Source of the DNA: Candidatus Saccharimonadota bacterium
Lineage (GTDB): Bacteria; Patescibacteriota; Saccharimonadia; Saccharimonadales; JACDBH01
Direction of reading: 5' to 3'
Assembly (NCBI GenBank): GCA_020428565.1
Contig: JAGQMT010000032.1
Location: 1-5,935 of the forward strand
Length of the DNA: 5,935 bases
The stretch's first letter is position 1. Each line of letters begins with the position of its first letter. Below, piece by piece: positions 1 to 5,417 of this stretch. The notes beneath the pieces were generated by a model. The model saw nothing but the letters and a program-made list of their open reading frames with translations. It searched no databases and had not been told where the DNA came from. A program made the position numbers and the translations under genes.

Positions 1-332
1 TCTTCCAGAAGTAGAGTAATTATGGATTCGGATTCGGGGCGGGGTTGTAGGGTAGCTGGCGACACCAGAAACTCTCTACCGTAGAATGCGCATTTGCCTC
101 TGATGTAGGCCAAAGGCTCGTGCTTGACCCTACGCGCAACCAGCCCCTCCATATGCACGAGGTCCGTCCTCGTGCATATGGAGGGGAGGTGGATTTCGGG
201 GTGGGATAGGATCCATGTCCTGTCTTTGGTCAGGACGTCTTCTAGGAGTATCAGGCAATCAAGCCGTGCGGAAGTTATGCCTGCATCAAGAAGTTTCTTT
301 GTGTTGTCCTGTAGCCATGTTTGAATCGTCAT
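1..332 (-). CDS. prmC: Release factor glutamine methyltransferase PrmC (HemK), N-terminal part, cut by the left edge
   Basis: PrmC uses S-adenosylmethionine to methylate the glutamine of the GGQ motif in release factors, and its likely substrate RF1 is encoded just upstream. The 110 visible codons cover the helical N-terminal substrate-binding domain (about residues 1-70), the family signature EPLAYIRG (72-79), the FYGREFLV block (83-90) and LQPRPESE (95-102), equivalent to the usual LIPRPETE. The SAM-binding core and the catalytic NPPY motif lie beyond the edge. The ATG at 332-330 is 15 nt after the prfA stop, with no clear Shine-Dalgarno, so coupling to prfA is likely. Oddities: a perfect 19-bp inverted repeat covers codons 49-63. 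G+C is about 53 % by hand count over 1-300, and four of six prolines use CCC, against none of eight in rpsB. The interval from HPE to ARR is about 3 residues longer than in E. coli PrmC as I recall it. The identification is secure; whether the full gene is intact cannot be seen. Confidence 0.88.
   Translation of the reverse strand, partial: MTIQTWLQDNTKKLLDAGITSARLDCLILLEDVLTKDRTWILSHPEIHLPSICTRTDLVHMEGLVARRVKHEPLAYIRGKCAFYGREFLVSPATLQPRPESESIITLLLE
144..186. repeat. Perfect 19-bp inverted repeat with 5-nt loop inside prmC
   Basis: Arm CCCCTCCATATGCACGAGG (144-162) is the exact reverse complement of 168-186, separated by the 5 nt TCCGT (163-167). There is no mismatch or bulge. Within prmC it spans the last base of codon 49 to the end of codon 63 and keeps the frame open. 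No T-run follows on either strand, so it is not an intrinsic terminator. Possible origins are a template-switch event that perfected an older quasi-palindrome, a small palindromic mobile repeat, or a fold-back artefact of sequencing or assembly. Confidence 0.95.
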
Positions 333-347
333 AGTTGATACAGCTTT

Positions 348-1400
348 TTATTCGTGGGCAAGGAGGTCATGTTCGGCTTTTTTGAGTTCTGCTATTAGGT
401 CGTCAATTTGGCCGGATAGAGCGGTGGGGATGTTACTTCGGCTGTAGCCTATGCGATGGTCGGTGATGCGGTCCTGTGGGAAGTTGTAAGTACGGATTTT
501 TTCACTGCGATCGCCTGAGCCAATGAGATTTTTGCGCTGGGCAGATAATTTGGCATTTTCTTCGTCGATTTGCTTTTGGAGGAGACGGGAGCGCAGTACA
601 CTCATGGCTTTTAGCTTGTTTTTGATTTGAGATTTTTCGTCTTGGTTGGTGACGACGATACCGCTTGGTATGTGGGTGATGCGAACTGCCGAATCGGTTG
701 TATTGACTGATTGACCACCGTGGCCACTGGCGCGGTAGGTGTCAATTTTTAGGTCGGCGTCTTTGATTTCTACATCATTTTCTTCGGCTTCTGGCATGAC
801 GGCTACGGTAACGGTGCTGGTATGGATACGTCCTTGAGATTCGGTGGCAGGTACACGCTGTACACGGTGAACGCCACCCTCAAACTTGAGTTGACCATAG
901 GCATCTATTCCTTTGACTTCGAAGCTGATTTCTTTGAATCCACCGGCCTCTGATGGGCTTTCGCTGATGAGTTCGGTTTTTAGATTGTGGATTTCGCAGT
1001 AGCGTATATACATGCGGTATAGTTCTGAGGCGAACAAGCTGGATTCGTCACCGCCAGCCGCGGCTCGGATTTCTATAATGGCATTGCGTTCATCATTTGG
1101 ATCTTTTGGTGTGAGAAGCTCACGCTGAGTGGCTTCGAGTATCTCTAACTTCTGGGTTAGCTCTTCTAGTTCTAATTTGGCTAGTTCGGCAAGTTCGTCA
1201 TTACCCTTGGCTAGTTCCTCGGACTCAAGTATCTGGGCCTTGGTATTGGTGATGTCATCAGAATTCTCTATGATAGTTTGCAAATCACTGAGCCTTTTAG
1301 CGAGTTTGGGATATTCTGGCGTACTAAAAACACTGGGGTCTTGTAACTGTAGTTCGATACCAGTGAGTTCATCTCGGAATTGTTGTAACTTGAGTTCCAT
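348..1400 (-). CDS. prfA: Peptide chain release factor 1
   Basis: RF1 recognises UAA and UAG in the ribosomal A site and triggers hydrolysis of peptidyl-tRNA. At 350 residues it is close to the usual length of about 355-360. An N-terminal coiled-coil domain (about 1-100) is followed by the conserved [11 protein letters not shown] block (109-119). The codon-recognition motif PAT is at 184-186, which marks RF1 rather than RF2 (SPF). The catalytic loop GHGGQ has its GGQ at 228-230 and is followed by [16 protein letters not shown]. The C-terminal DRITDHRIG (310-318) is also typical. The ATG at 1400 fits the family start. It has no Shine-Dalgarno, and a TATAAT box ends 8 nt before it, so the mRNA may be nearly leaderless. 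prmC, encoding the enzyme that modifies the GGQ glutamine, follows after 15 nt. All seven complete genes in the window end in TAA or TAG, the codons RF1 reads. Confidence 0.97.
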   Translation of the reverse strand: MELKLQQFRDELTGIELQLQDPSVFSTPEYPKLAKRLSDLQTIIENSDDITNTKAQILESEELAKGNDELAELAKLELEELTQKLEILEATQRELLTPKDPNDERNAIIEIRAAAGGDESSLFASELYRMYIRYCEIHNLKTELISESPSEAGGFKEISFEVKGIDAYGQLKFEGGVHRVQRVPATESQGRIHTSTVTVAVMPEAEENDVEIKDADLKIDTYRASGHGGQSVNTTDSAVRITHIPSGIVVTNQDEKSQIKNKLKAMSVLRSRLLQKQIDEENAKLSAQRKNLIGSGDRSEKIRTYNFPQDRITDHRIGYSRSNIPTALSGQIDDLIAELKKAEHDLLAHE

Positions 1401-1408
1401 ATTGGTTT

Positions 1409-1414
1409 ATTATA
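1409..1414 (-). promoter_or_regulatory. Candidate -10 box of prfA
   Basis: On the minus strand TATAAT lies at 1414-1409, and only 8 nt (AAACCAAT) separate it from the prfA ATG. Transcription would begin within a few bases of the start codon and give a nearly leaderless mRNA. No good -35 box is seen at 16-18 nt spacing (TAACGG at 17), nor a TG extension. The site is A/T-rich because it follows the terminator T-run, so this promoter is plausible but less certain than those of rpmE2 and rpsB. Confidence 0.5.
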
Positions 1415-1416
1415 AT

Positions 1417-1457
1417 AAAAAATCGCCTAATCCGTTATAGGACTTAAGGCGATTTTT
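1417..1457 (-). terminator. Intrinsic terminator after rpmE2
   Basis: An 11-bp outer stem pairs 1418-1428 with 1447-1457 (AAAAATCGCCT and AGGCGATTTTT). Past single-base bulges it continues with AA/TT and then TCC/GGA around a 6-nt loop (1434-1439). Read on the minus strand it ends in six T (1422-1417). It starts 11 nt after the rpmE2 stop and ends before prfA, so it should end rpmE2 transcripts. Because the stem is flanked by A and T runs it could also stop plus-strand transcription (five T at 1453-1457). Confidence 0.88.
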
Positions 1458-1468
1458 GTAGTTAGTAG

Positions 1469-1795
1469 CTAACGACCAAGTTTTTTGGTCTCTGTCTTGT
1501 TTGCAGAAGGGCGAGGTTTTTTGACTGAGCGTTCTGCACGAGCTTTGGCAGCGGCTTCTGCGCGAGCCTTGAACTTATCGACACGTCCTTCGATGTCAAC
1601 AATACGCTCTTCGCCAGTAAAGAACGGATGAGAGCTACTGCTGATGTGTACTTTGACCAATGGGTATGTGTTGCCATCTTCCCATTTGGTGGTTTCTTCA
1701 GAGTTAACTGTTGAGCGAGTCAAAATTCTAGTACCATTGTTGAGGTCTTCGAAAACAACTAGCTTATAATTGGTTGGGTGAATATCTTTTTTCAT
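1469..1795 (-). CDS. rpmE2: 50S ribosomal protein L31, type B, with basic C-terminal tail
   Basis: L31 sits on the large subunit and contributes to the bridge with the 30S head. This is the zinc-independent type B form: it starts MKKDIHP, contains VVFEDL and LTRSTV, then [18 protein letters not shown] and EGRVDKF, and has none of the cysteines that bind zinc in type A. I place the start at the ATG 1795-1793 (108 residues), where the family motif begins. An ATG four codons earlier (1807) gives 112 residues, but it overlaps the TATAAT box and would not be in the mRNA. The last 32 or so residues (about 77-108) are a tail rich in Ala, Lys and Arg that goes beyond the usual end near 80-90 residues. 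The gene stands alone between its own promoter and terminator, upstream of prfA-prmC, a neighbourhood also seen in other bacteria. Confidence 0.93.
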   Translation of the reverse strand: MKKDIHPTNYKLVVFEDLNNGTRILTRSTVNSEETTKWEDGNTYPLVKVHISSSSHPFFTGEERIVDIEGRVDKFKARAEAAAKARAERSVKKPRPSANKTETKKLGR

Positions 1796-1805
1796 AACTC
1801 GGTTC

Positions 1806-1834
1806 ATTATATCTCATCTGTTACAAATGGTCAA
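1806..1834 (-). promoter_or_regulatory. rpmE2 promoter (TTGACC, 17 nt, TATAAT)
   Basis: On the minus strand the -35 box TTGACC is at 1834-1829 and the -10 box TATAAT at 1811-1806, with the ideal 17-nt spacer. The expected transcription start (about 1804-1799) is only 4-9 nt from the ATG at 1795, so translation is probably leaderless or nearly so. The -10 box overlaps the alternative ATG at 1807-1805, which rules it out as the start for this promoter. A small palindrome, GTCA-ACA-TGAC (1830-1840), overlaps the -35 box; it could be an operator but is short enough to be chance. Confidence 0.82.
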
Positions 1835-1912
1835 CATGACAAATTGTTCAAAATTACTAATTTATGGATGCTTGCATTGTGTCTAGTGTCAAAAAAGTAC
1901 CAAAAATTGAGG

Positions 1913-1941
1913 TTGTTATTACGAACTACCTCTGTTATAAT
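1913..1941 (+). promoter_or_regulatory. rpsB operon promoter with extended -10
   Basis: TTGTTA (1913-1918) and TATAAT (1936-1941) are separated by 17 nt, and TG at 1933-1934 forms an extended -10. Transcription should start near 1947-1950, leaving a 5' leader of about 92-95 nt before the rpsB ATG. The divergent rpmE2 promoter lies about 80 nt away (between the -35 boxes). The same 9-mer TGTTATAAT recurs before frr. Confidence 0.82.
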
Positions 1942-1947
1942 AGTATG

Positions 1948-2041
1948 GTAATTAATTAAACAGGACAGGGCGAAATCCTCCTGATATCATCCGTGTAGGA
2001 CTTATCGGGCTGGCCTTGTACCGAAGAGAAAGGATTTGATT
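1948..2041 (+). promoter_or_regulatory. rpsB 5' leader: candidate pseudoknot that hides the ribosome-binding site
   Basis: Stem 1 pairs GGACAGGGC (1963-1971) with 2013-2022, with one G-U pair and a bulged A2020. Stem 2 pairs AAATCCT (1973-1979) with AGGATTT (2031-2037), an exact 7-bp match that covers the rpsB Shine-Dalgarno. The order 5'S1-5'S2-3'S1-3'S2 is that of an H-type pseudoknot. Ribosomal proteins often repress their own operons by binding such leaders, and S2 does so in gammaproteobacteria, so this may be an S2-responsive operator. The pairing is seen; the regulation is inferred. An unrelated leader could give one 7-bp match by chance, but overlap with the Shine-Dalgarno makes that less likely. 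Confidence 0.5.
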
Positions 2042-2764
2042 ATGTCTACAAATGTAGATATCAAAGCACTACTTGCGGCCGGTGCTCATTTTGGCCACAA
2101 AACATCAAGATGGCATCCAGCAATGGCTCCATATATCCACAGCAAGAGAGGTGGTAGCCATATTATCGACCTAACCAAAACGGTTGAGAAGCTAGAGGAA
2201 GCATTGGCATTTATCACGAAGATTTCTGCGAGTGGCAAGCAAATATTGCTTGTTAGTACCAAGAAGCAATCACAGTTTGTAGTCAAGAAACTAGCTGATG
2301 AAACCAAGAGTCCGTATGTTGTAGAACGTTGGGCTGGTGGTATGTTGACGAACCAAAATACCATTGGTGGCCGAATTAAGCACCTCAAGGATTTGGAAGC
2401 CAAGTTAGAGTCTGGCGAATTGGCCAAGAAATACAACAAGCTAGAAATTCAACGTTTCCAAGAAGAAGTTGAGGCAATGAATATTCTTTATGGTGGTATC
2501 AAGGATCTTCATGCTCGTCCAGGTGCTGTTTTTGTGTTTGATCCGACTCATGACAAAAACGCAGTCGCCGAGGCTAAGAAGCTTGGTCTGCCGATTATTG
2601 CACTTTGTGACACAAACGCTAATCCAAAGGATATTGACTATGTGATTCCAAGTAATGATGACGCTATCAAGACCTTGGAGTTGATTGCGGACTATGTCAA
2701 ATCTGCGATTGAGACTGGTCGGGCTAAGGCCACAAAATCCGCTGACAAAACAGAAGAAAAATAA
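2042..2764 (+). CDS. rpsB: 30S ribosomal protein S2
   Basis: S2 binds late on the 30S body near the head and is needed for bS1 binding and initiation in many bacteria. The 240 residues match the bacterial length. Visible family motifs are LLAAGAHFGHKTSRWHP near the N-terminus, PYIHSKRGGSHIIDLTKTV, then VVERWAGGMLTN, then ARPGAVFVFDP, and near the C-terminus IIALCDTNANP and DYVIPSNDDAI. The tail after about residue 225 is charged and low in complexity. I choose ATG 2042 rather than the in-frame TTG at 2036, because AAAGGA (2029-2034) stands 7 nt before the ATG but only 1 nt before the TTG. It is the first gene of the plus-strand operon and is followed by tsf, as in most bacteria. Confidence 0.98.
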   Translation: MSTNVDIKALLAAGAHFGHKTSRWHPAMAPYIHSKRGGSHIIDLTKTVEKLEEALAFITKISASGKQILLVSTKKQSQFVVKKLADETKSPYVVERWAGGMLTNQNTIGGRIKHLKDLEAKLESGELAKKYNKLEIQRFQEEVEAMNILYGGIKDLHARPGAVFVFDPTHDKNAVAEAKKLGLPIIALCDTNANPKDIDYVIPSNDDAIKTLELIADYVKSAIETGRAKATKSADKTEEK

Positions 2765-2774
2765 TCATGTAGAT

Positions 2775-2809
2775 GTATCCAAGCGGGCGTAGTTTTCGCT
2801 TTTGGGTAT
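2775..2809 (+). other. Stem-loop between rpsB and tsf
   Basis: GTATCC (2775-2780) pairs with GGGTAT (2804-2809) through two G-U pairs, and AAGCG (2781-2785) with CGCTT (2797-2801). Two unpaired T lie between the stems and the loop is 11 nt. No T-run follows, so it is not a standard terminator. It may be a processing or pausing site that sets the S2 to EF-Ts ratio, or it may have no role. Confidence 0.45.
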
Positions 2810-2849
2810 CTGCTAGTAGGATTTAATAACTGATTACAATAAGTAACTT

Positions 2850-2858
2850 AAAGGGGTG
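2850..2858 (+). promoter_or_regulatory. tsf ribosome-binding site
   Basis: AAAGGGGTG (2850-2858) lies 6 nt before the ATG at 2865. It overlaps the in-frame GTG at 2856, so that GTG is part of the ribosome-binding site rather than the start. Confidence 0.75.
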
Positions 2859-2864
2859 AATTAT

Positions 2865-3455
2865 ATGAATATCGAAGATATCAAAAGACTAAAAGAACTA
2901 ACAGGTGTTGGCCTCACTGATGCCAAGGCCGCTCTAACAGAGGCTAATGGTGATTTTGACAAAGCATTAGAGGCAATGCGCAAAAAAGGTATGACTAAGG
3001 CCGAAAAGCGTGGTGAGCGTGAAGCAAGGCAGGGTTTGGTTGGTACTTATAATCATGATAACCGCATTGGTGTATTGGTTGAATTAAACTGTGAAACTGA
3101 CTTCGTGGCCAGAAATGAAATCTTTGCAGACTTACTCAAGGATGTAGCTATGCATATTGCGGCTAGTAATCCTGAGTTTGTGTCTGCCGAAGATATTCCA
3201 GCAGAAGTCCGTGATGCCAAAAAGGCCGAATTGCTCGCTGGTGATGCTCTAAAAGGTAAGCCTGCTGAAATGGCTGAGCAAATTGTCGAAGGTCAGCTCA
3301 AGAAATATTTTGCCGAAAGATGCTTGCTTGATCAGCCATACATCAAGAATCCAGATCAGACAGTGGGTGAATATGTCAAAGATCACAATGCTCGTCTAGG
3401 CGAAAACATCATCGTTCGTCGATTTAGTCGAATCGCTCTAGGTGAAGTCGCCTAA
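2865..3455 (+). CDS. tsf: Elongation factor Ts, short form
   Basis: EF-Ts is the guanine-nucleotide exchange factor that frees EF-Tu from GDP in the cytoplasm. The N-terminal UBA-like TS-N domain (about 1-40) carries IKRLKELTGVGLTDAKAAL. The EF-Tu contact motif TDFVARN is at 78-84 within LNCETDFVARN. The C-terminal part holds QPYIKNPDQTVGEYV (157-171). At 196 residues it is far shorter than the E. coli protein (about 283) and resembles the compact forms of Thermus, cyanobacteria and CPR bacteria. The ATG at 2865 is chosen by the AAAGGGG site and because the family starts directly before the IKRL motif. Residues 44-57 (KAEKRGEREARQGL) are typical of the linker to the core domain. It is 100 nt downstream of rpsB, with a stem-loop between. 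Confidence 0.97.
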   Translation: MNIEDIKRLKELTGVGLTDAKAALTEANGDFDKALEAMRKKGMTKAEKRGEREARQGLVGTYNHDNRIGVLVELNCETDFVARNEIFADLLKDVAMHIAASNPEFVSAEDIPAEVRDAKKAELLAGDALKGKPAEMAEQIVEGQLKKYFAERCLLDQPYIKNPDQTVGEYVKDHNARLGENIIVRRFSRIALGEVA

Positions 3456-3478
3456 GACTTTGGTACACAGTTGGTGCT

Positions 3479-4048
3479 ATGCAGTATAAAAAAGCAGTAG
3501 AATTAGTGGCGGATTTGTTCCGTGATGTTCAGCGTGAGGTGACAGGATTGCCTTATATTGTTCACCTTGTGGGCGTTAGCTATTTGGTGTCTAAGATTAC
3601 AGATGATGAAGATGTAATTATCGCTGCGTTGTTGCACGATATACTCGAAGATGTCCCAAGCGATAGATATTCCGAACGGCAAATGCGTGATGATTTTGGC
3701 GATAAGGTTACAAATATCGTCAAAACGGTTAGTCACAATGATGCCAAGTATGGCAAGCAAGAGTCTAGACAACGATATCTGGATCAAATCAAGAGCGGCT
3801 CTATTGAGGCCTGTATGGTTAGTGCCGCTGATTTGTTACATAATGCAACAGACGTAGCATACATATATCAGAATAACCCAGAGGGTATCAAGGCGAAGTT
3901 TGGTGGTAAAAATGTTGAATTGCGGGCGTGGTTTTGGCATGAACGCTTGAATATTCTGAGTGATAGATTAGGTAGCGACAATCTACTTATTAGGCAATTA
4001 CAAGACAAGATGACCGAGTTAGACAAAGTACACGCCGAAATTAGTTAA
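3479..4048 (+). CDS. RelA/SpoT-type HD-domain hydrolase (possible small alarmone hydrolase)
   Basis: The 189-residue protein is a stand-alone HD domain of the type found at the N-terminus of RelA/SpoT and in Mesh1-like small alarmone hydrolases, which cut the 3'-diphosphate from (p)ppGpp or, for Mesh1, the 2'-phosphate from NADPH. The metal-binding set is complete: H29 (in PYIVHLVGV), H53-D54 in AALLHDILEDV, and D118 in SAADLLHN. The catalytic E57-D58 pair of the HDxxED motif is present, as is N122. FGDKVTNIVKTVSH (73-86) matches the helix after the HD motif. The usual KLADRLHN is changed to SAADLLHN, so the Lys and Arg are lost, which may alter substrate choice. There is no synthetase or TGS domain. 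It starts 23 nt after tsf with only a weak GGTG upstream, so it is probably co-transcribed. It occupies the usual pyrH position. The HD fold is near certain; the substrate is unknown. Confidence 0.85.
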   Translation: MQYKKAVELVADLFRDVQREVTGLPYIVHLVGVSYLVSKITDDEDVIIAALLHDILEDVPSDRYSERQMRDDFGDKVTNIVKTVSHNDAKYGKQESRQRYLDQIKSGSIEACMVSAADLLHNATDVAYIYQNNPEGIKAKFGGKNVELRAWFWHERLNILSDRLGSDNLLIRQLQDKMTELDKVHAEIS

Positions 4049-4051
4049 ACT

Positions 4052-4060
4052 TGTTATAAT
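4052..4060 (+). promoter_or_regulatory. frr promoter, extended -10
   Basis: TGTTATAAT (4052-4060) starts 3 nt after the HD gene stop codon and is identical to the extended -10 of rpsB. No -35 match is seen at 17 nt (ACGCCG), which extended -10 promoters tolerate. Transcription from near 4067 would give a leader of about 50 nt before frr and would drive frr and uppS. Confidence 0.62.
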
Positions 4061-4115
4061 GTATAAGTAATGTACCAAGCAGGTTTGATACGATAATTTT
4101 AAACTTAGGAGAATT

Positions 4116-4679
4116 ATGGATCCCAGTAGAATAGTTAGCGAGGCCGAAGCCAAGTTCAAGAAAGCCTACGAGTTTTTTTTGGATGACATCAAAAAAATAC
4201 GCACTGGTCGGGCGCATCCCGGGATGCTAGATGGTGTGAGCGTAGAGGCTTATGGTTCGTCCATGCCACTTAATCAGGTTAGTAATGTGACTGCGCCAGA
4301 GGCTCAATTATTGCAAATTACACCGTTTGATCCAGGTAATTTACAGGCTATTGTTTCGGCTATTCGTGATAATCCATCCTTGGGGCTTAATCCGAGTGAC
4401 GACGGTAGGATTGTGCGAGTGCCAATTCCAGCTCTAACCGAAGAGCGTCGTCGTGATATCGTCAAATCGCTTGGTGCAAAGACAGAAGACGCTATGATTG
4501 CTTTGCGCGGAGTGCGTCATGATGCCATAGATGCTATCAACAAGGCCAAGAAAGACAAGGATATCTCTGAGGACGATGCTAAGCGACTGACATCCCAAAT
4601 AGAGGATTTGATGTCTAAGCAGAAGACAGACATAGACAAAGGCGCCAAAGAAAAAGAAGCAGAGATAATGACCGTTTAG
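4116..4679 (+). CDS. frr: Ribosome recycling factor
   Basis: RRF works with EF-G to split the post-termination ribosome, so it acts right after RF1. The 187 residues match the family length (about 185). The three-helix bundle (domain I) is formed by about residues 1-29 and 105-185, with KKIRTGRAHPGML (26-38), IPALTEERRRDIVK (104-117) and the RGVRHDA helix (131-137). Domain II lies between, with VEAYGSSMPLNQVSNVTAPE (43-62) and LLQITPFD (65-72). The Arg residues of RTGRA (29-33) and EERRR, which contact 23S rRNA, are kept. AGGAG (4107-4111) precedes the ATG by 4 nt and fixes the start. A promoter lies in the 67-nt gap before it. Confidence 0.98.
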   Translation: MDPSRIVSEAEAKFKKAYEFFLDDIKKIRTGRAHPGMLDGVSVEAYGSSMPLNQVSNVTAPEAQLLQITPFDPGNLQAIVSAIRDNPSLGLNPSDDGRIVRVPIPALTEERRRDIVKSLGAKTEDAMIALRGVRHDAIDAINKAKKDKDISEDDAKRLTSQIEDLMSKQKTDIDKGAKEKEAEIMTV

Positions 4680-4691
4680 GTCGGTGGCGTA

Positions 4692-5417
4692 ATGTCTAGT
4701 TCAGATAGGTCTTCGGGTAGTTCGGGCAAAAATATCAACCTTCCGTCTCACATTGGCTATATAGTTGATGGGAATCGTAGGTGGGCCAAGGCTAATGGCT
4801 TAGCCTCACTACAGGGGCATAAGCGTGGATTTGAGGTTTTGCGAGATATCTCTATAGCGTCTATAGAGGCTGGTGTTCAGTATGTGTCGGCCTTTTGTTT
4901 TTCGACCGAGAATTGGAATAGGTCCAAGACGGAGGTGTCGTATTTGATGAAACTTATCGTCAAATTGTTGAATGAAAACATCAACGATATGGCTGATCGC
5001 AATATACGTATTGTGCATGTTGGGGCTAGAGACGGCCTGCCAAAATCGGTGTTGGTTGCAATAGACAAGGCTGTTGCCAAGACGGCAGACTGCACCAAGG
5101 GTACTTTGGCTTTGTGTATCAATTACGGTGGACAGCAAGAAATTGTTGATGCTACCAAGAAGCTCTTGCGACAAAGGCCAGATCCAGTGCGGTTGACGAT
5201 TGATGATTTTAGCAAAGCGCTGTACACGCCATATATTCCAGACATTGATTTGGTTGTCCGTACATCTGGCGAATATAGAACGAGTGGCTTTATGTTGTGG
5301 CGAACTGCTTATGCTGAATATTCCTTTGTCGACAAATGTTGGCCTGATTTTACCAAGCAAGACCTCAAGTTAGTTTTGCTTGATTATGCTCGTCGGCATC
5401 GCCGCTTTGGCAAGTAG
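4692..5417 (+). CDS. uppS: Undecaprenyl diphosphate synthase (cis-prenyltransferase)
   Basis: UppS condenses isopentenyl diphosphate units onto farnesyl diphosphate to make the C55 lipid carrier for peptidoglycan and other wall polymers; it works at the inner face of the membrane. The catalytic Asp is D26 in DGNRRWAK (26-33). Other motifs are GHKRGFE (42-48), AFCFSTENWNR (67-77), NYGGQQEI (144-151) and VVRTSGEYRTSGFMLWRTAYAE (188-209), where R190 and R196 should bind diphosphate and E209 is the metal ligand. At 241 residues the length is normal. The first 17 residues or so are Ser/Gly-rich and unlikely to be structured. DGNRRWA in place of DGNGRWA is also known in actinobacteria. It follows frr by 12 nt, with GGTGG as a weak ribosome-binding site, so the two are co-transcribed. 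Product chain length cannot be read from the sequence, so a related cis-prenyl product is possible. Confidence 0.95.
   Translation: MSSSDRSSGSSGKNINLPSHIGYIVDGNRRWAKANGLASLQGHKRGFEVLRDISIASIEAGVQYVSAFCFSTENWNRSKTEVSYLMKLIVKLLNENINDMADRNIRIVHVGARDGLPKSVLVAIDKAVAKTADCTKGTLALCINYGGQQEIVDATKKLLRQRPDPVRLTIDDFSKALYTPYIPDIDLVVRTSGEYRTSGFMLWRTAYAEYSFVDKCWPDFTKQDLKLVLLDYARRHRRFGK

Noticed and set aside
124..324. Open frame on the plus strand opposite prmC
   Set aside because: prmC on the minus strand has clear family motifs. The plus-strand frame is open partly because the palindrome reads similarly on both strands.
1129..1440. Open frame on the plus strand opposite the prfA N-terminus, Ser/Leu-rich
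   Set aside because: The Ser/Leu bias comes from the antisense of Glu/Lys-rich coiled-coil codons, and the frame runs through the terminator.
2036..2041. TTG at 2036 as start of rpsB
   Set aside because: It is only 1 nt from the Shine-Dalgarno, while the ATG at 2042 has 7-nt spacing and matches the family start.
1765..3053. Further exact TATAAT boxes on the plus strand at 1765-1770 and 3048-3053
   Set aside because: They lie inside rpmE2 (antisense) and tsf, with no gene start at a suitable distance; they are treated as chance.
4809..5360. Long open frame on the minus strand opposite uppS (183 codons)
   Set aside because: It is antisense to a full, motif-complete uppS and shows no recognisable family or ribosome-binding site; it is a shadow frame.
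348..5417. Possible recoding of UGA as in Gracilibacteria or SR1
   Set aside because: No gene needs an in-frame TGA to reach its normal length. The lack of TGA stops in seven genes is too small a sample to suggest recoding.
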